Positions 6,757 through 12,757 of a DNA stretch of 12,757 nucleotides are shown here, piece by piece; position 1 is the first letter of the stretch, and the number at the start of each line of letters is the position of its first letter. The notes below the pieces were generated by a model. It was given only the letters and a program-made list of their open reading frames with translations. It did not search any database and had not been told where the DNA came from. The DNA lies in the NCBI GenBank assembly GCA_002391425.1, contig DGEZ01000139.1, positions 1 to 12,757 on the forward strand. Reading direction: 5' to 3'. The DNA comes from Micrococcales bacterium UBA3913. Lineage in GTDB: Bacteria; Actinomycetota; Actinomycetes; Actinomycetales; Microbacteriaceae. Both the position numbers and the translations under genes were made by a program.

Positions 6757-6933
6757 ATGCGTGTATCCCACGGCCGTACTATCGTGTGGCAGGGCGACAT
6801 CGTGGTCACCACTGCCCCGAGGACGCTGCACCACACCGCTGGATGCGCAAGCGACGCCACGCATGACGTACTCGCCGTGCGCGGCATAGAGCGGACGCTG
6901 CTGGTCGGCCGTGTCGCTCGGGTCAGTTCGTGA
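6757..6933 (+). CDS. Possible small protein of 58 aa, unrecognised
   Basis: An open frame from ATG 6757 to TGA 6931-6933. It is convergent with trpD and overlaps the trpD 3' end by 11 bases. I recognise no family. The product looks soluble and beta-rich, with stretches such as TIVWQGDIVVTTAPR (8-22) and GIERTLLVGRVARV (43-56), one Cys and no membrane segment. In favour of coding: roughly three quarters of third codon positions are G or C, as in the real genes here, while the frames on the other strand read poorly. Against: there is no convincing Shine-Dalgarno before the ATG, and it is short. The 9-base repeats just upstream may hold its control region. This 271-base gap (6652-6922) contains no other gene and no clear terminator. 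Confidence 0.35.
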   Translation: MRVSHGRTIVWQGDIVVTTAPRTLHHTAGCASDATHDVLAVRGIERTLLVGRVARVSS

Positions 6934-7975
6934 ACTCAGCCAGCCACTGATCGCGCTTGGCGGCGGCTGCACCGGAATCAATCGCCTCGGCTGCCACCTC
7001 GACGGCGTTGGCGAAGCGCTCTGTGAGGTCCTGATCGGCAGTTTCTGGTTCGTGGTACAGAAGTGCGGCCACCAGACCTGCGGCGGAGTTGAGAAGGACA
7101 ACGTCCCGAACCGACCCGGGCTCGCCAGCAAACACTCCCTCGCTGATCGCGACGTTCGTGGCGGCATCTCCCCCCACGAGATCCTCGAGCTCTGCAGGAG
7201 CGAATCCGAGCTCCTGCGGGTCGATGGTGAAGTGGGACATCTGCCCGTTGCTGACCTGCCACACGGAGTTGAGGCCGGTGGTGGACATCTCGTCGAGCCC
7301 ATCCGCGCCACGGAAAACGAGAGCCGTATCGCCGCGATTTGCCAGGAGTCCGGCAACGAGCTGCACACGGTCCTCTGCAGCCACACCGATAGCGTTGATG
7401 CGCGGGCGGCCCGGGTTGCATAGCGGACCGAGGAAGTTGAAGACGGTGGGGACCCCGAGAGCCTTGCGCGTGGCCGCCGCGTGCCGGAACCCCGGGTGGA
7501 ATAGCCCGGCAAAGCAGAACCCGATACCCACCTTGTCGAAGATTTCCGCGACACGCTCAGGCGGAGTCTGGAGGTCGACGCCGAGAGCCTCGAAGAAATC
7601 CGATGAACCGGAACGCGAGCTGGCGGCACGGTTCCCGTGCTTGAGGACGGGGACGCCGGCCGCTGCGATAACCAAAGCAGACATCGAGGAAATATTCACC
7701 GTGCCGGAACGGTCTCCGCCGGTACCCACGATGTCCAGCGCCTCGCGTGTCACGTTGATGGGAAGAGCGTGAGAGATGATGGCCTGAGTGAACGCCTCAA
7801 TCTCCTCGACCTTCTCCCCTTTCGCCTTGAGCGCAATGAGGAACCCTCCCAGTGCGATGGGATCGACGCTCCCCTCCATGACGCTATCCATCGCCCACGT
7901 TGCCTGATCTGGAGTCAGATCCTGCCCTGCGAGCAAAAGGGTGATGAGCTGCGGAAAACTAGAGTCAACGGCCAT
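6923..7975 (-). CDS. trpD: Anthranilate phosphoribosyltransferase
   Basis: TrpD joins anthranilate to PRPP to give N-phosphoribosyl-anthranilate, the second committed step of tryptophan synthesis in the cytosol. The 350 aa protein has a helical N-terminal domain, the PRPP loop GTGGD (84-88), NISS (94-97), the family hallmark KHGNRAASSRSGSSD (112-126), the FHPGFRHAAATRKALG and FNFLGPLCNP segments, and the acidic DGLDEMS magnesium site. Length is normal. ATG 7975 is chosen because a -10-like TACAAT ends 7 bases before it, fitting a leaderless mRNA; ATG 7984 is an alternative 3 codons upstream. No Shine-Dalgarno is seen. It stands alone, away from other trp genes and divergent from ctaE, the same arrangement as in mycobacteria. 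Confidence 0.96.
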   Translation of the reverse strand: MAVDSSFPQLITLLLAGQDLTPDQATWAMDSVMEGSVDPIALGGFLIALKAKGEKVEEIEAFTQAIISHALPINVTREALDIVGTGGDRSGTVNISSMSALVIAAAGVPVLKHGNRAASSRSGSSDFFEALGVDLQTPPERVAEIFDKVGIGFCFAGLFHPGFRHAAATRKALGVPTVFNFLGPLCNPGRPRINAIGVAAEDRVQLVAGLLANRGDTALVFRGADGLDEMSTTGLNSVWQVSNGQMSHFTIDPQELGFAPAELEDLVGGDAATNVAISEGVFAGEPGSVRDVVLLNSAAGLVAALLYHEPETADQDLTERFANAVEVAAEAIDSGAAAAKRDQWLAEFTN

Positions 7976-7982
7976 ACGCCCC

Positions 7983-7988
7983 ATTGTA
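7983..7988 (-). promoter_or_regulatory. -10 element of a leaderless trpD promoter
   Basis: On the minus strand TACAAT is followed by GGGGCGT and then the trpD ATG, so transcription would start at or next to the A of the start codon. This fits the TANNNT spacing common in leaderless actinobacterial genes. The -35 region is poor. Confidence 0.5.
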
Positions 7989-8022
7989 GTCACGGCGATT
8001 AGCCAGAGAATGCACATGATTC

Positions 8023-8044
8023 TTTCGTGATTTTCGCCACGAAA
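8023..8044. promoter_or_regulatory. CRP/GlxR-type operator between trpD and ctaE
   Basis: TTTCGTG (8023-8029) and CACGAAA (8038-8044) form a perfect 7+7 palindrome with an 8-base spacer. The core reads CGTGA-TTTTCG-CCACG, one base off the mycobacterial CRP pattern (C/T)GTGA-N6-TCAC(G/A). A second symmetric pair, CACAT (8013-8017) and ATGTG (8051-8055), flanks it. The centre lies about 58 bases from both predicted transcription starts, close to class I activator geometry. GlxR, the corynebacterial cAMP regulator, is known to control ctaE-qcrCAB, which supports the inference. Confidence 0.55.
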
Positions 8045-8078
8045 TGCGATATGTGAGCAAATCGGTTTGTGCATAGGC

Positions 8079-8084
8079 AATAAT
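8079..8084 (+). promoter_or_regulatory. -10 element of a probable leaderless ctaE promoter
   Basis: AATAAT (one mismatch to TATAAT) is followed by GGAAGG and the GTG of ctaE at 8091. Start-site spacing of about 7 bases would put +1 on the start codon. GGAAGG touches the GTG directly and is too close to act as a normal ribosome-binding site for it. No good -35 is seen, consistent with activator dependence. Confidence 0.45.
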
Positions 8085-8090
8085 GGAAGG

Positions 8091-8720
8091 GTGTCGACTT
8101 CACCTATCAGCACCAATCAGGTCCAGCCCGTCCTGAACCGGCCCAGCCCTGTCGCAGTGGGCACAATTATTTGGCTGGCCAGCGAAGTGATGTTCTTCGC
8201 CGCGTTATTCGCGATGTACTTCTCCCTACGTGGAGCCGCGCCCGATTTGTGGGCGTCTGAGACGGGCAAGCTGAACGTCTTCTTTGCAACGATCAATACG
8301 TTGATCCTGGTAGCCTCCAGCGTGACCTGTCAGTTTGGCGTCTTTGCCGCAGAGAGGCTTCAGGGGCGCCGGACCGGCCCCTCCCCCAAAGATTGGGGTC
8401 TGGTGGAGTGGTTTTTCCTCAGCTATCTCCTGGGTGCATTCTTCATCGCGGGGCAGGTTTTCGAGTACGCCACCCTCGCCGGAGAAGGTCTGCTGATCAG
8501 CACGAATGGATATGGCTCGATCTTCTACCTGACAACAGGTTTCCACGGTCTGCACGTCACGGTGGGCCTGATGGCATTCCTGCTTGTCATCGGACGCGCC
8601 TATTCCGCTCGTCGTTTCACGCATCGGCAGGCGACCACAGCAATCGTGGTGTCCTATTACTGGCACTTCGTGGATGTTATCTGGATAGCACTGTTCTTCA
8701 TCATCTATGTTCTTCAGTGA
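8091..8720 (+). CDS. ctaE: Cytochrome c oxidase (aa3) subunit III
   Basis: An integral membrane subunit of the aa3-type terminal oxidase; it carries no redox metal and stabilises subunit I. The 209 aa protein has the five-helix bacterial form with spans near 22-45, 62-84, 108-128, 146-168 and 188-208. Family motifs are WLASEVMFFAALF (28-40), FATINTLILVASS (65-77), TTGFHGLHVTVGL (148-160) and YYWHFVDVIWIALF (189-202). The start GTG 8091 gives the usual length; a TTG at 8067 would add eight residues overlapping the -10 element. qcrC follows after 46 bases, giving the standard ctaE-qcrCAB run, presumably one transcript ending at the hairpin after qcrB. Confidence 0.95.
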   Translation: MSTSPISTNQVQPVLNRPSPVAVGTIIWLASEVMFFAALFAMYFSLRGAAPDLWASETGKLNVFFATINTLILVASSVTCQFGVFAAERLQGRRTGPSPKDWGLVEWFFLSYLLGAFFIAGQVFEYATLAGEGLLISTNGYGSIFYLTTGFHGLHVTVGLMAFLLVIGRAYSARRFTHRQATTAIVVSYYWHFVDVIWIALFFIIYVLQ

Positions 8721-8766
8721 TCCGCACCAGGGGAATCACAGCAGCTAAATCGGATAGGGGTTTGAA

Positions 8767-9562
8767 TTGTCTCATCGCACAAGACGGACGGGGCGGCGCA
8801 GCCGGTGGGCTTCGGCGCTCCTGCTGGCTGTCGGTCTCGCGGTCAGCGGCGGGGCATACGCGGCGGTCAGCGGCGTATGCCAACGCAGATGAGTCTGCGA
8901 CTGCATCCTCGCAGAGCCAAATTGAGGAGGGCCAGAAGCTTTTCGCAGCGAACTGCGCGACGTGCCATGGAACGAATCTCGAGGGGACGAATGACGGCCC
9001 CTCGCTCATCGGTGTCGGATCTGCCGCTGTTGACTTCCAGGTCGGCACCGGCAGGATGCCCATGGCCAACCAGGCTGCGCAAGCACCGGCCAAGGAAGTG
9101 CAATTCACCGATGAGCAGATCGCGGCACTGGCTGCGTACGTTGGTTCTGTGAGCACCGGCCCGAGCATTCCTGATGAGGAATATCTCAGCGGGGACGGAG
9201 ATGTGGCCCATGGTGCTGAACTATTCCGGACCAATTGCGCGATGTGTCACAACGTTTCCGGTGCCGGAGGTGCTCTCACCGAGGGAAAGTACGCTCCTGC
9301 TCTCGATGAGGTAACTCCTCAGCACATTTACGAAGCCATGGTGACAGGCCCGCAGAATATGCCCGTTTTCTCCGATACCAACCTCTCGGCTGACGACAAG
9401 GCGGACATCATCTCCTACCTGCTGTACCTGCGCGAGAACGACTCCCCGGGCGGAATCGACCTGGGCAATCTTGGCCCGGTAGCGGAGGGGCTTTTCCTGT
9501 GGATCATTGGCCTCGGCATCATCGTGGGATTCACGGTGTGGCTTGCCTCGAAACCGAACTAG
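8767..9562 (+). CDS. qcrC: Dihaem cytochrome c subunit of the bcc complex, with an apparent frameshift
   Basis: QcrC is the membrane-anchored dihaem c-type cytochrome that passes electrons from the Rieske protein to the aa3 oxidase. Two CxxCH sites are present, CATCH (8954-8968) and CAMCH (9236-9250). Met-containing segments GRMPM and PQNMP may be axial ligands, and a C-terminal span LFLWIIGLGIIVGFTVWLA is visible. The N-terminal signal-anchor starts at TTG 8767 (ATAGGGG six bases upstream), reading SHRTRRTGRRSRWASALLL, then a hydrophobic stretch to AYAAVSG. That frame stops at TGA 8890-8892. The haem domain (AYANADES onward) is one base out of register, so one extra base is implied, most plausibly near 8866-8875. 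Corrected length is about 264 aa, normal for the family. A sequence error or a real frameshift are both possible. Confidence 0.88.
8839..8881 (+). repeat. Direct repeat and perfect hairpin at the qcrC frame transition
   Basis: GCGGTCAGCGGCG occurs twice, at 8839-8851 and 8863-8875, exactly 24 bases apart (a whole number of codons). Interleaved with it, GGCATACGC (8853-8861) pairs perfectly with GCGTATGCC (8873-8881) around an 11-base loop. A run of four G (8851-8854) lies at the stem base. Such structure favours polymerase slippage, sequencing compression or ribosomal slippage. Confidence 0.75.
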
Positions 9563-9583
9563 ACCGAGAGGATGTGAGAGCGC

Positions 9584-10663
9584 ATGTCTGATATTGTGAC
9601 CCCGAAAGCCGAGCCGTCGGATCCGATTAACGCTGCGACGGGATATTCCTCGGGTACTGCCGTCCTGGATTCTGAAAACTCCTTCGCGGATCCGGGGCTT
9701 CCCCCGCACAGCCCCCGCAAGACGGACACCGATCCTCACGCGCAGGCGCGTGCAGCTCGGAGCGTTGTCGCCTGGTTCGTCTTGTCCGGGTTGGGTGCGA
9801 TTGGTGCTATCGCGGCCTACGTCTCCTTTCCCATCGATGCCACGGACATCAGCACGGTACGACCGGGGAACCTCTTCATCGGCCTGGGTATGGCAGTGTC
9901 TCTTCTCGGAATTGGCATCGGTGCCGTTCACTGGGCACGCCAGCTCATGTTCGATGAGGAAGGCGTTGACATTCGGCATCCACAGCGTGCACCGCAAGAG
10001 GTTCGGGACGCCGCAGTCGAGGTGTTCGCCGAGGCGAACAAGGAGTCAGGATTTGGGCGCCGCACGCTCATTCGGCGTTCCCTCATCGGCGCTGCCGCAC
10101 TCGCACCACTGCCGGGAATCGTGATGCTACGAGATCTTGCCCCGGCGTCCACGGAGGGAAGCGACCCGGCGGAGAAGTTCCGTCACACCATGTGGACCGA
10201 GGGAACCCGTCTGACCCGCGACCCCGATGGCACGCCGATCAAGGCCTCAGATGTGCAGATCGGTTCCGCCGTGCACGTCATCCCCGAGGGCCTCACCGAG
10301 GAGACGGAAAACTGGCTCAATGAGAAGGCGAAAGCTGTCGTCCTTCTCGTGCGCATGGAAGAGTCCGAACTCACCGAGGCGGAAGATCGCGCGTCCTGGT
10401 CCTATCACGGAATCGTCGCCTATTCGAAGATCTGTACGCATGTGGGTTGCCCGGTCGCGCTCGTCGAGCAGCACACCCACCACCTGTTGTGCCCGTGCCA
10501 TCAGTCCACCTTCGATGTCTCCGACGGCGCGAAGGTGATTTTCGGCCCGGCCAAGAGGCCGCTTCCCCAGCTTCCCATCACCGTCGACGATGAAGGTTAC
10601 CTCGTGGCACAGAGTGATTTCCACGAACCGGTCGGACCGAGCTTCCCGGAGCGTGAACTATGA
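9584..10663 (+). CDS. qcrA: Rieske iron-sulfur subunit of the cytochrome bcc complex
   Basis: Carries the [2Fe-2S] cluster that oxidises menaquinol and reduces cytochrome c. The 359 aa protein is the long actinobacterial form with three N-terminal spans (about 60-82, 97-117 and 166-182) before an extracytoplasmic Rieske domain. The cluster ligands are CTHVGC (284-289) and CPCHQS (303-308). Twin arginines (159-160 and 164-165) precede the third helix as RRSLIGAAALAP, matching the Tat-dependent insertion of that helix known for Streptomyces QcrA. Start ATG 9584; an ATG 12 bases upstream is followed at once by TGA. The ribosome-binding site is unclear (GAGAGG is 12-13 bases away). The stop overlaps the qcrB start as ATGA. 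Confidence 0.95.
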   Translation: MSDIVTPKAEPSDPINAATGYSSGTAVLDSENSFADPGLPPHSPRKTDTDPHAQARAARSVVAWFVLSGLGAIGAIAAYVSFPIDATDISTVRPGNLFIGLGMAVSLLGIGIGAVHWARQLMFDEEGVDIRHPQRAPQEVRDAAVEVFAEANKESGFGRRTLIRRSLIGAAALAPLPGIVMLRDLAPASTEGSDPAEKFRHTMWTEGTRLTRDPDGTPIKASDVQIGSAVHVIPEGLTEETENWLNEKAKAVVLLVRMEESELTEAEDRASWSYHGIVAYSKICTHVGCPVALVEQHTHHLLCPCHQSTFDVSDGAKVIFGPAKRPLPQLPITVDDEGYLVAQSDFHEPVGPSFPEREL

Positions 10664-12309
10664 GTACGACATCCTCTCCCGTGGCAGCTCCCACGTCCTT
10701 TGTGGGACGAGCTGCGGACTACCTCGACCAGCGTTCAGGCATCTCCTATGCGGTCAAGGAGTTTGGTCGGAAGATCTTCCCCGATCATTGGTCATTCATG
10801 CTCGGGGAAGTTGCCCTGTACAGCTTCGTTGTGCTCGTCATCTCGGGGACGTTCCTCACCCTCTTCTTCGAGCCGTCCATGGCGGAAGTGGAGTACCACG
10901 GCGCATACGAGCCGCTGCTGGGGAAGTCCATGTCGGCGGCATACGCATCCACCTTGCACATCTCCTTCGAGGTGCGCGGCGGTCTCCTCATGCGACAGCT
11001 TCACCACTGGGCGGCGCTTATGTTCGTGGCAGCGGCGGGCCTGCACATGTTGCGCGTCTTCTTCACGGGCGCGTTCCGGAAGCCTCGTGAACTCAACTGG
11101 GTCGTGGGTTTCACGCTGTTTGTCCTGGGGATGGGCGCCGGGTTCACCGGATACTCCCTCCCCGATGACCTTCTTTCCGGGAACGGTTTGCGCATCATTG
11201 ACGGTGTGTTGAAGGCCATCCCGATTGCGGGAAGCTGGTTGTCCTTCCTCGTCTTTGGTGGTGAATTCCCTGGGACAATCATCATCTCTCGGTTGTACAT
11301 GGCTCACATCATGATCATCCCGGCCCTGATCATTGCACTTGTCGGGCTCCACCTGCTCATGGTGGTCATCCACAAGCACACGCAATATCCCGGGCCGGGA
11401 CGCACGAATGGCAATGTCGTGGGATATCCCCTCATGCCTATCTATGCGGGCAAGGCAGGAGGCTTCTTCTTCATCGTCTTCGGTGTGCTGGTGGCTATAG
11501 CCTCGCTGGTGACGATCAACCCGGTGTGGGCGTACGGCCCCTATGACCCCTCCCCCGTGTCTGCAGGCACGCAGCCGGACTGGTACATCGGCCCCGTGGA
11601 TGGCGCCCTGCGATTGATGCCGCCGGGGGTTGAGTCGGTGATTTTCGGATGGACATTCTCCTGGAACATTCTCATCCCCTCCCTGGTTTTCGGACTCGTC
11701 CTCATCGCCGCATTCCTCTATCCGTTCATCGAGGCATGGGTAACCGGAGATAAGCGAGAACATCATGTTCTCGATCGGCCTCGCAATGCGCCGACACGGA
11801 CCGCGATCGGGGCTGCCCTTATCATTGCGTATGCCGTCATGTGGGCTGCCGCGAGTGGTGACCTCATCGCGACGCACTTCCACGTCGACGTCTTCCTCGT
11901 CACGCATGTGCTCCAGGCTCTCCTCTTCCTCGGACCGGTCGCGGCATATTTTGTGACGAAGCGGGTGTGCCTCGGTCTGCAGAAGAAGGATCGCGAAATC
12001 GTTCTGCATGGCCGCGAATCTGGCGACGTCGTACGCTTGCCCGGAGGCGAATTCGTCGAGGTCCACACTCCGATCGACGAGTACGAGCGCTGGCGTCTCG
12101 TCGACTACACGAGTTATGCCCCCATCGAGCATGCGATAACGGACAGTCGTGGTCGTACCACCAAGCGTGCGAAACTGCGTGCTGCCTTAAGCCGGTGGTT
12201 CTACGAGGACAGAATCGCTCCGGTCACTCCGAAGGAATTGGCATCCCACCACACTGACGGTGACACTCCTGGAGAAGCTCCTCAGCAGCAGGGCATCGAC
12301 ACGAAGTAA
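10660..12309 (+). CDS. qcrB: Cytochrome b subunit of the bcc complex
   Basis: The membrane core of the menaquinol:cytochrome c oxidoreductase, with two b haems and the quinone sites. The 549 aa protein has the cytochrome b N-terminal half with haem ligands H115/H129 (MRQLHHW and LHMLRV) and H216/H231 (MAHIMII and LHLLMV). The wider spacing of the second pair resembles b6-type proteins. The quinol-site motif is PDWY (306-309) in place of PEWY. Three or four further helices lie between about 325 and 435. A hydrophilic C-terminal tail of about 110 residues is typical of actinobacterial QcrB. Start ATG 10660 overlaps the qcrA stop (ATGA), and GGAG lies about 8 bases upstream. The gene ends just before a strong terminator. 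Confidence 0.96.
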   Translation: MSTTSSPVAAPTSFVGRAADYLDQRSGISYAVKEFGRKIFPDHWSFMLGEVALYSFVVLVISGTFLTLFFEPSMAEVEYHGAYEPLLGKSMSAAYASTLHISFEVRGGLLMRQLHHWAALMFVAAAGLHMLRVFFTGAFRKPRELNWVVGFTLFVLGMGAGFTGYSLPDDLLSGNGLRIIDGVLKAIPIAGSWLSFLVFGGEFPGTIIISRLYMAHIMIIPALIIALVGLHLLMVVIHKHTQYPGPGRTNGNVVGYPLMPIYAGKAGGFFFIVFGVLVAIASLVTINPVWAYGPYDPSPVSAGTQPDWYIGPVDGALRLMPPGVESVIFGWTFSWNILIPSLVFGLVLIAAFLYPFIEAWVTGDKREHHVLDRPRNAPTRTAIGAALIIAYAVMWAAASGDLIATHFHVDVFLVTHVLQALLFLGPVAAYFVTKRVCLGLQKKDREIVLHGRESGDVVRLPGGEFVEVHTPIDEYERWRLVDYTSYAPIEHAITDSRGRTTKRAKLRAALSRWFYEDRIAPVTPKELASHHTDGDTPGEAPQQQGIDTK

Positions 12310-12330
12310 GACTGCAGAAGTGACGTCACG

Positions 12331-12358
12331 GGGCCTGGGCAACATGCCCAGGCCCTTT
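12331..12358 (+). terminator. Intrinsic terminator after qcrB
   Basis: GGGCCTGGGC (12331-12340) and GCCCAGGCCC (12346-12355) form a perfect 10-bp GC-rich stem with a 5-base loop, followed by TTT. It starts 21 bases after the qcrB stop. The T-tract is short, as is common in actinobacteria. The stem is symmetric and may also serve transcripts arriving from ctaF. Confidence 0.85.
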
Positions 12359-12592
12359 CGTCGCATTGGCGGCAGCATAGCTTTGGTCGCACATCCCCTC
12401 TCTGGGGAGTCTCGTCCTCCGGGGTGGAGATCGGAATATGCGGTTGCCGCGACGTGGTGAGCGGGTTCCACTCGCTGAGCTGCACTCGGCCATATAAAAC
12501 CGCACCGGAGGGAACGAGCTCTCGCTCGTCTGGGATGCCGTCTCGTCCCTCCAGGGGGAATGCCACCGATACTCAGAAGAGAAAATGGGGAG
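12359..12592. other. Structured convergent intergenic region between qcrB and ctaF
   Basis: No recognisable gene. GGAGGGAACGAG (12507-12518) and CTCGTCCCTCC (12542-12552) are complementary over 11 bp with one bulged A. Inside, ACGAG/CTCGT (12514-12518 / 12525-12529) offers a competing stem. TCTCGTCCTCCGGGG (12410-12424) is nearly repeated as TCTCGTCCCTCCAGGGG from 12541. An AT-rich TATAAA (12493-12498) resembles a -10. A minus-strand frame (12566 down to 12282) is open but shows no homology I recognise. The palindromes may simply be terminators for ctaF. Confidence 0.4.
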
Positions 12593-12757
12593 CTAAGCCT
12601 TGAACGCTCCCCTGCTGTATTCGAAGCTCCAGCCGATGACAGCGATGAGCGTGAGAATCCCCCCGATCACAGCCAACCACTGTCCGATGACGATTCCCAG
12701 CACGAAGATTGTGATGGCGCCGGCAAGGGTGATGGGCCACCAGCTCCACGGGCTGAA
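12593..12757 (-). CDS. ctaF: Cytochrome c oxidase subunit IV, C-terminal part (cut by window edge)
   Basis: Only the last 54 codons and the TAG stop (12595 to 12593) are inside the window. The translation starts FSPWSWWPITLAGAI and continues as two hydrophobic spans separated by IGQWLAVIGG, ending in GWSFEYSRGAFKA. This matches the actinobacterial small aa3-oxidase subunit IV, in which SWWP before the third helix and a C-terminal WxFEYxRG are characteristic. It converges with qcrB. By known synteny ctaC, and possibly ctaD, should lie upstream of it beyond the window. Confidence 0.85.
   Translation of the reverse strand, partial: FSPWSWWPITLAGAITIFVLGIVIGQWLAVIGGILTLIAVIGWSFEYSRGAFKA

Noticed and set aside
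8067..8090. TTG start for ctaE eight codons upstream
   Set aside because: It would place the start codon upstream of the best -10 element and adds residues not seen in the family.
8393..8766. Upstream extension of the qcrC haem-domain frame
   Set aside because: It lies inside ctaE out of frame and has no membrane anchor; it is an artefact of the frame break.
9221..9997. 258-codon open frame antisense to qcrC/qcrA
   Set aside because: Spans two well-supported genes on the other strand and has no recognisable domain.
10792..12132. 446-codon open frame antisense to qcrB
   Set aside because: A charged, low-complexity product produced by the G/C third-position bias of qcrB; no homology or ribosome-binding site.
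12321..12328. TGACGTCA palindrome before the terminator
   Set aside because: A single 8-base palindrome 3' of a gene is expected by chance and has no promoter nearby.

Overview
The window is from a moderately high-GC Gram-positive actinobacterium (Actinomycetota). Three things indicate this. There is an RNA polymerase-binding RbpA with zinc-type cysteines. Polyprenol-phosphate mannose synthase sits directly behind apolipoprotein N-acyltransferase. The block trpD / ctaE-qcrC-qcrA-qcrB has the same order as in mycobacteria and corynebacteria. I cannot fix the genus from the sequence alone. Nearly all the DNA is conserved core gene content; I see no tRNA, rRNA, CRISPR array, insertion sequence or prophage.

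Left part (1-4440, + strand): the 3' two-thirds of a Ski2/HelY-type DEVH helicase, then lnt and ppm. lnt and ppm overlap by 4 bases (GTGA) and would supply lipoprotein N-acylation and polyprenol-phosphate-mannose. Next come two minus-strand genes, rbpA (4504-4872) and a glycerophosphodiester phosphodiesterase (4968-5717). rbpA has its own promoter-like sequence, GGGAAC-N18-GTT, of the SigR/SigH redox-stress type. The phosphodiesterase is divergent from a short-chain dehydrogenase-like gene (5902-6651) whose usual catalytic Tyr is displaced. A 271-base convergent gap follows, holding three 9-base repeats and a possible 58-codon gene that runs into the 3' end of trpD.

Right part: trpD (minus) and ctaE (plus) diverge from a 115-base regulatory region. 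Both genes look leaderless. Midway between them lies a perfect TTTCGTG-N8-CACGAAA palindrome with CRP/GlxR half-site geometry. The ctaE-qcrCAB run encodes cytochrome c oxidase subunit III and the three subunits of the actinobacterial cytochrome bcc complex (dihaem cytochrome c QcrC, Rieske QcrA, cytochrome b QcrB). It ends at a strong hairpin terminator (12331-12355). The C-terminal part of ctaF (oxidase subunit IV) enters from the right on the minus strand. Together these genes encode much of the bcc-aa3 respiratory supercomplex.

The most striking anomaly is in qcrC. The signal-anchor segment and the haem-binding body are in different reading frames, and a perfect 9-bp hairpin plus a 13-base direct repeat lie exactly at the transition. 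This is either a sequence error or a real frameshift in a normally important gene. No clearly new biological system is visible; the rest of interest is regulatory DNA and small departures from family consensus.
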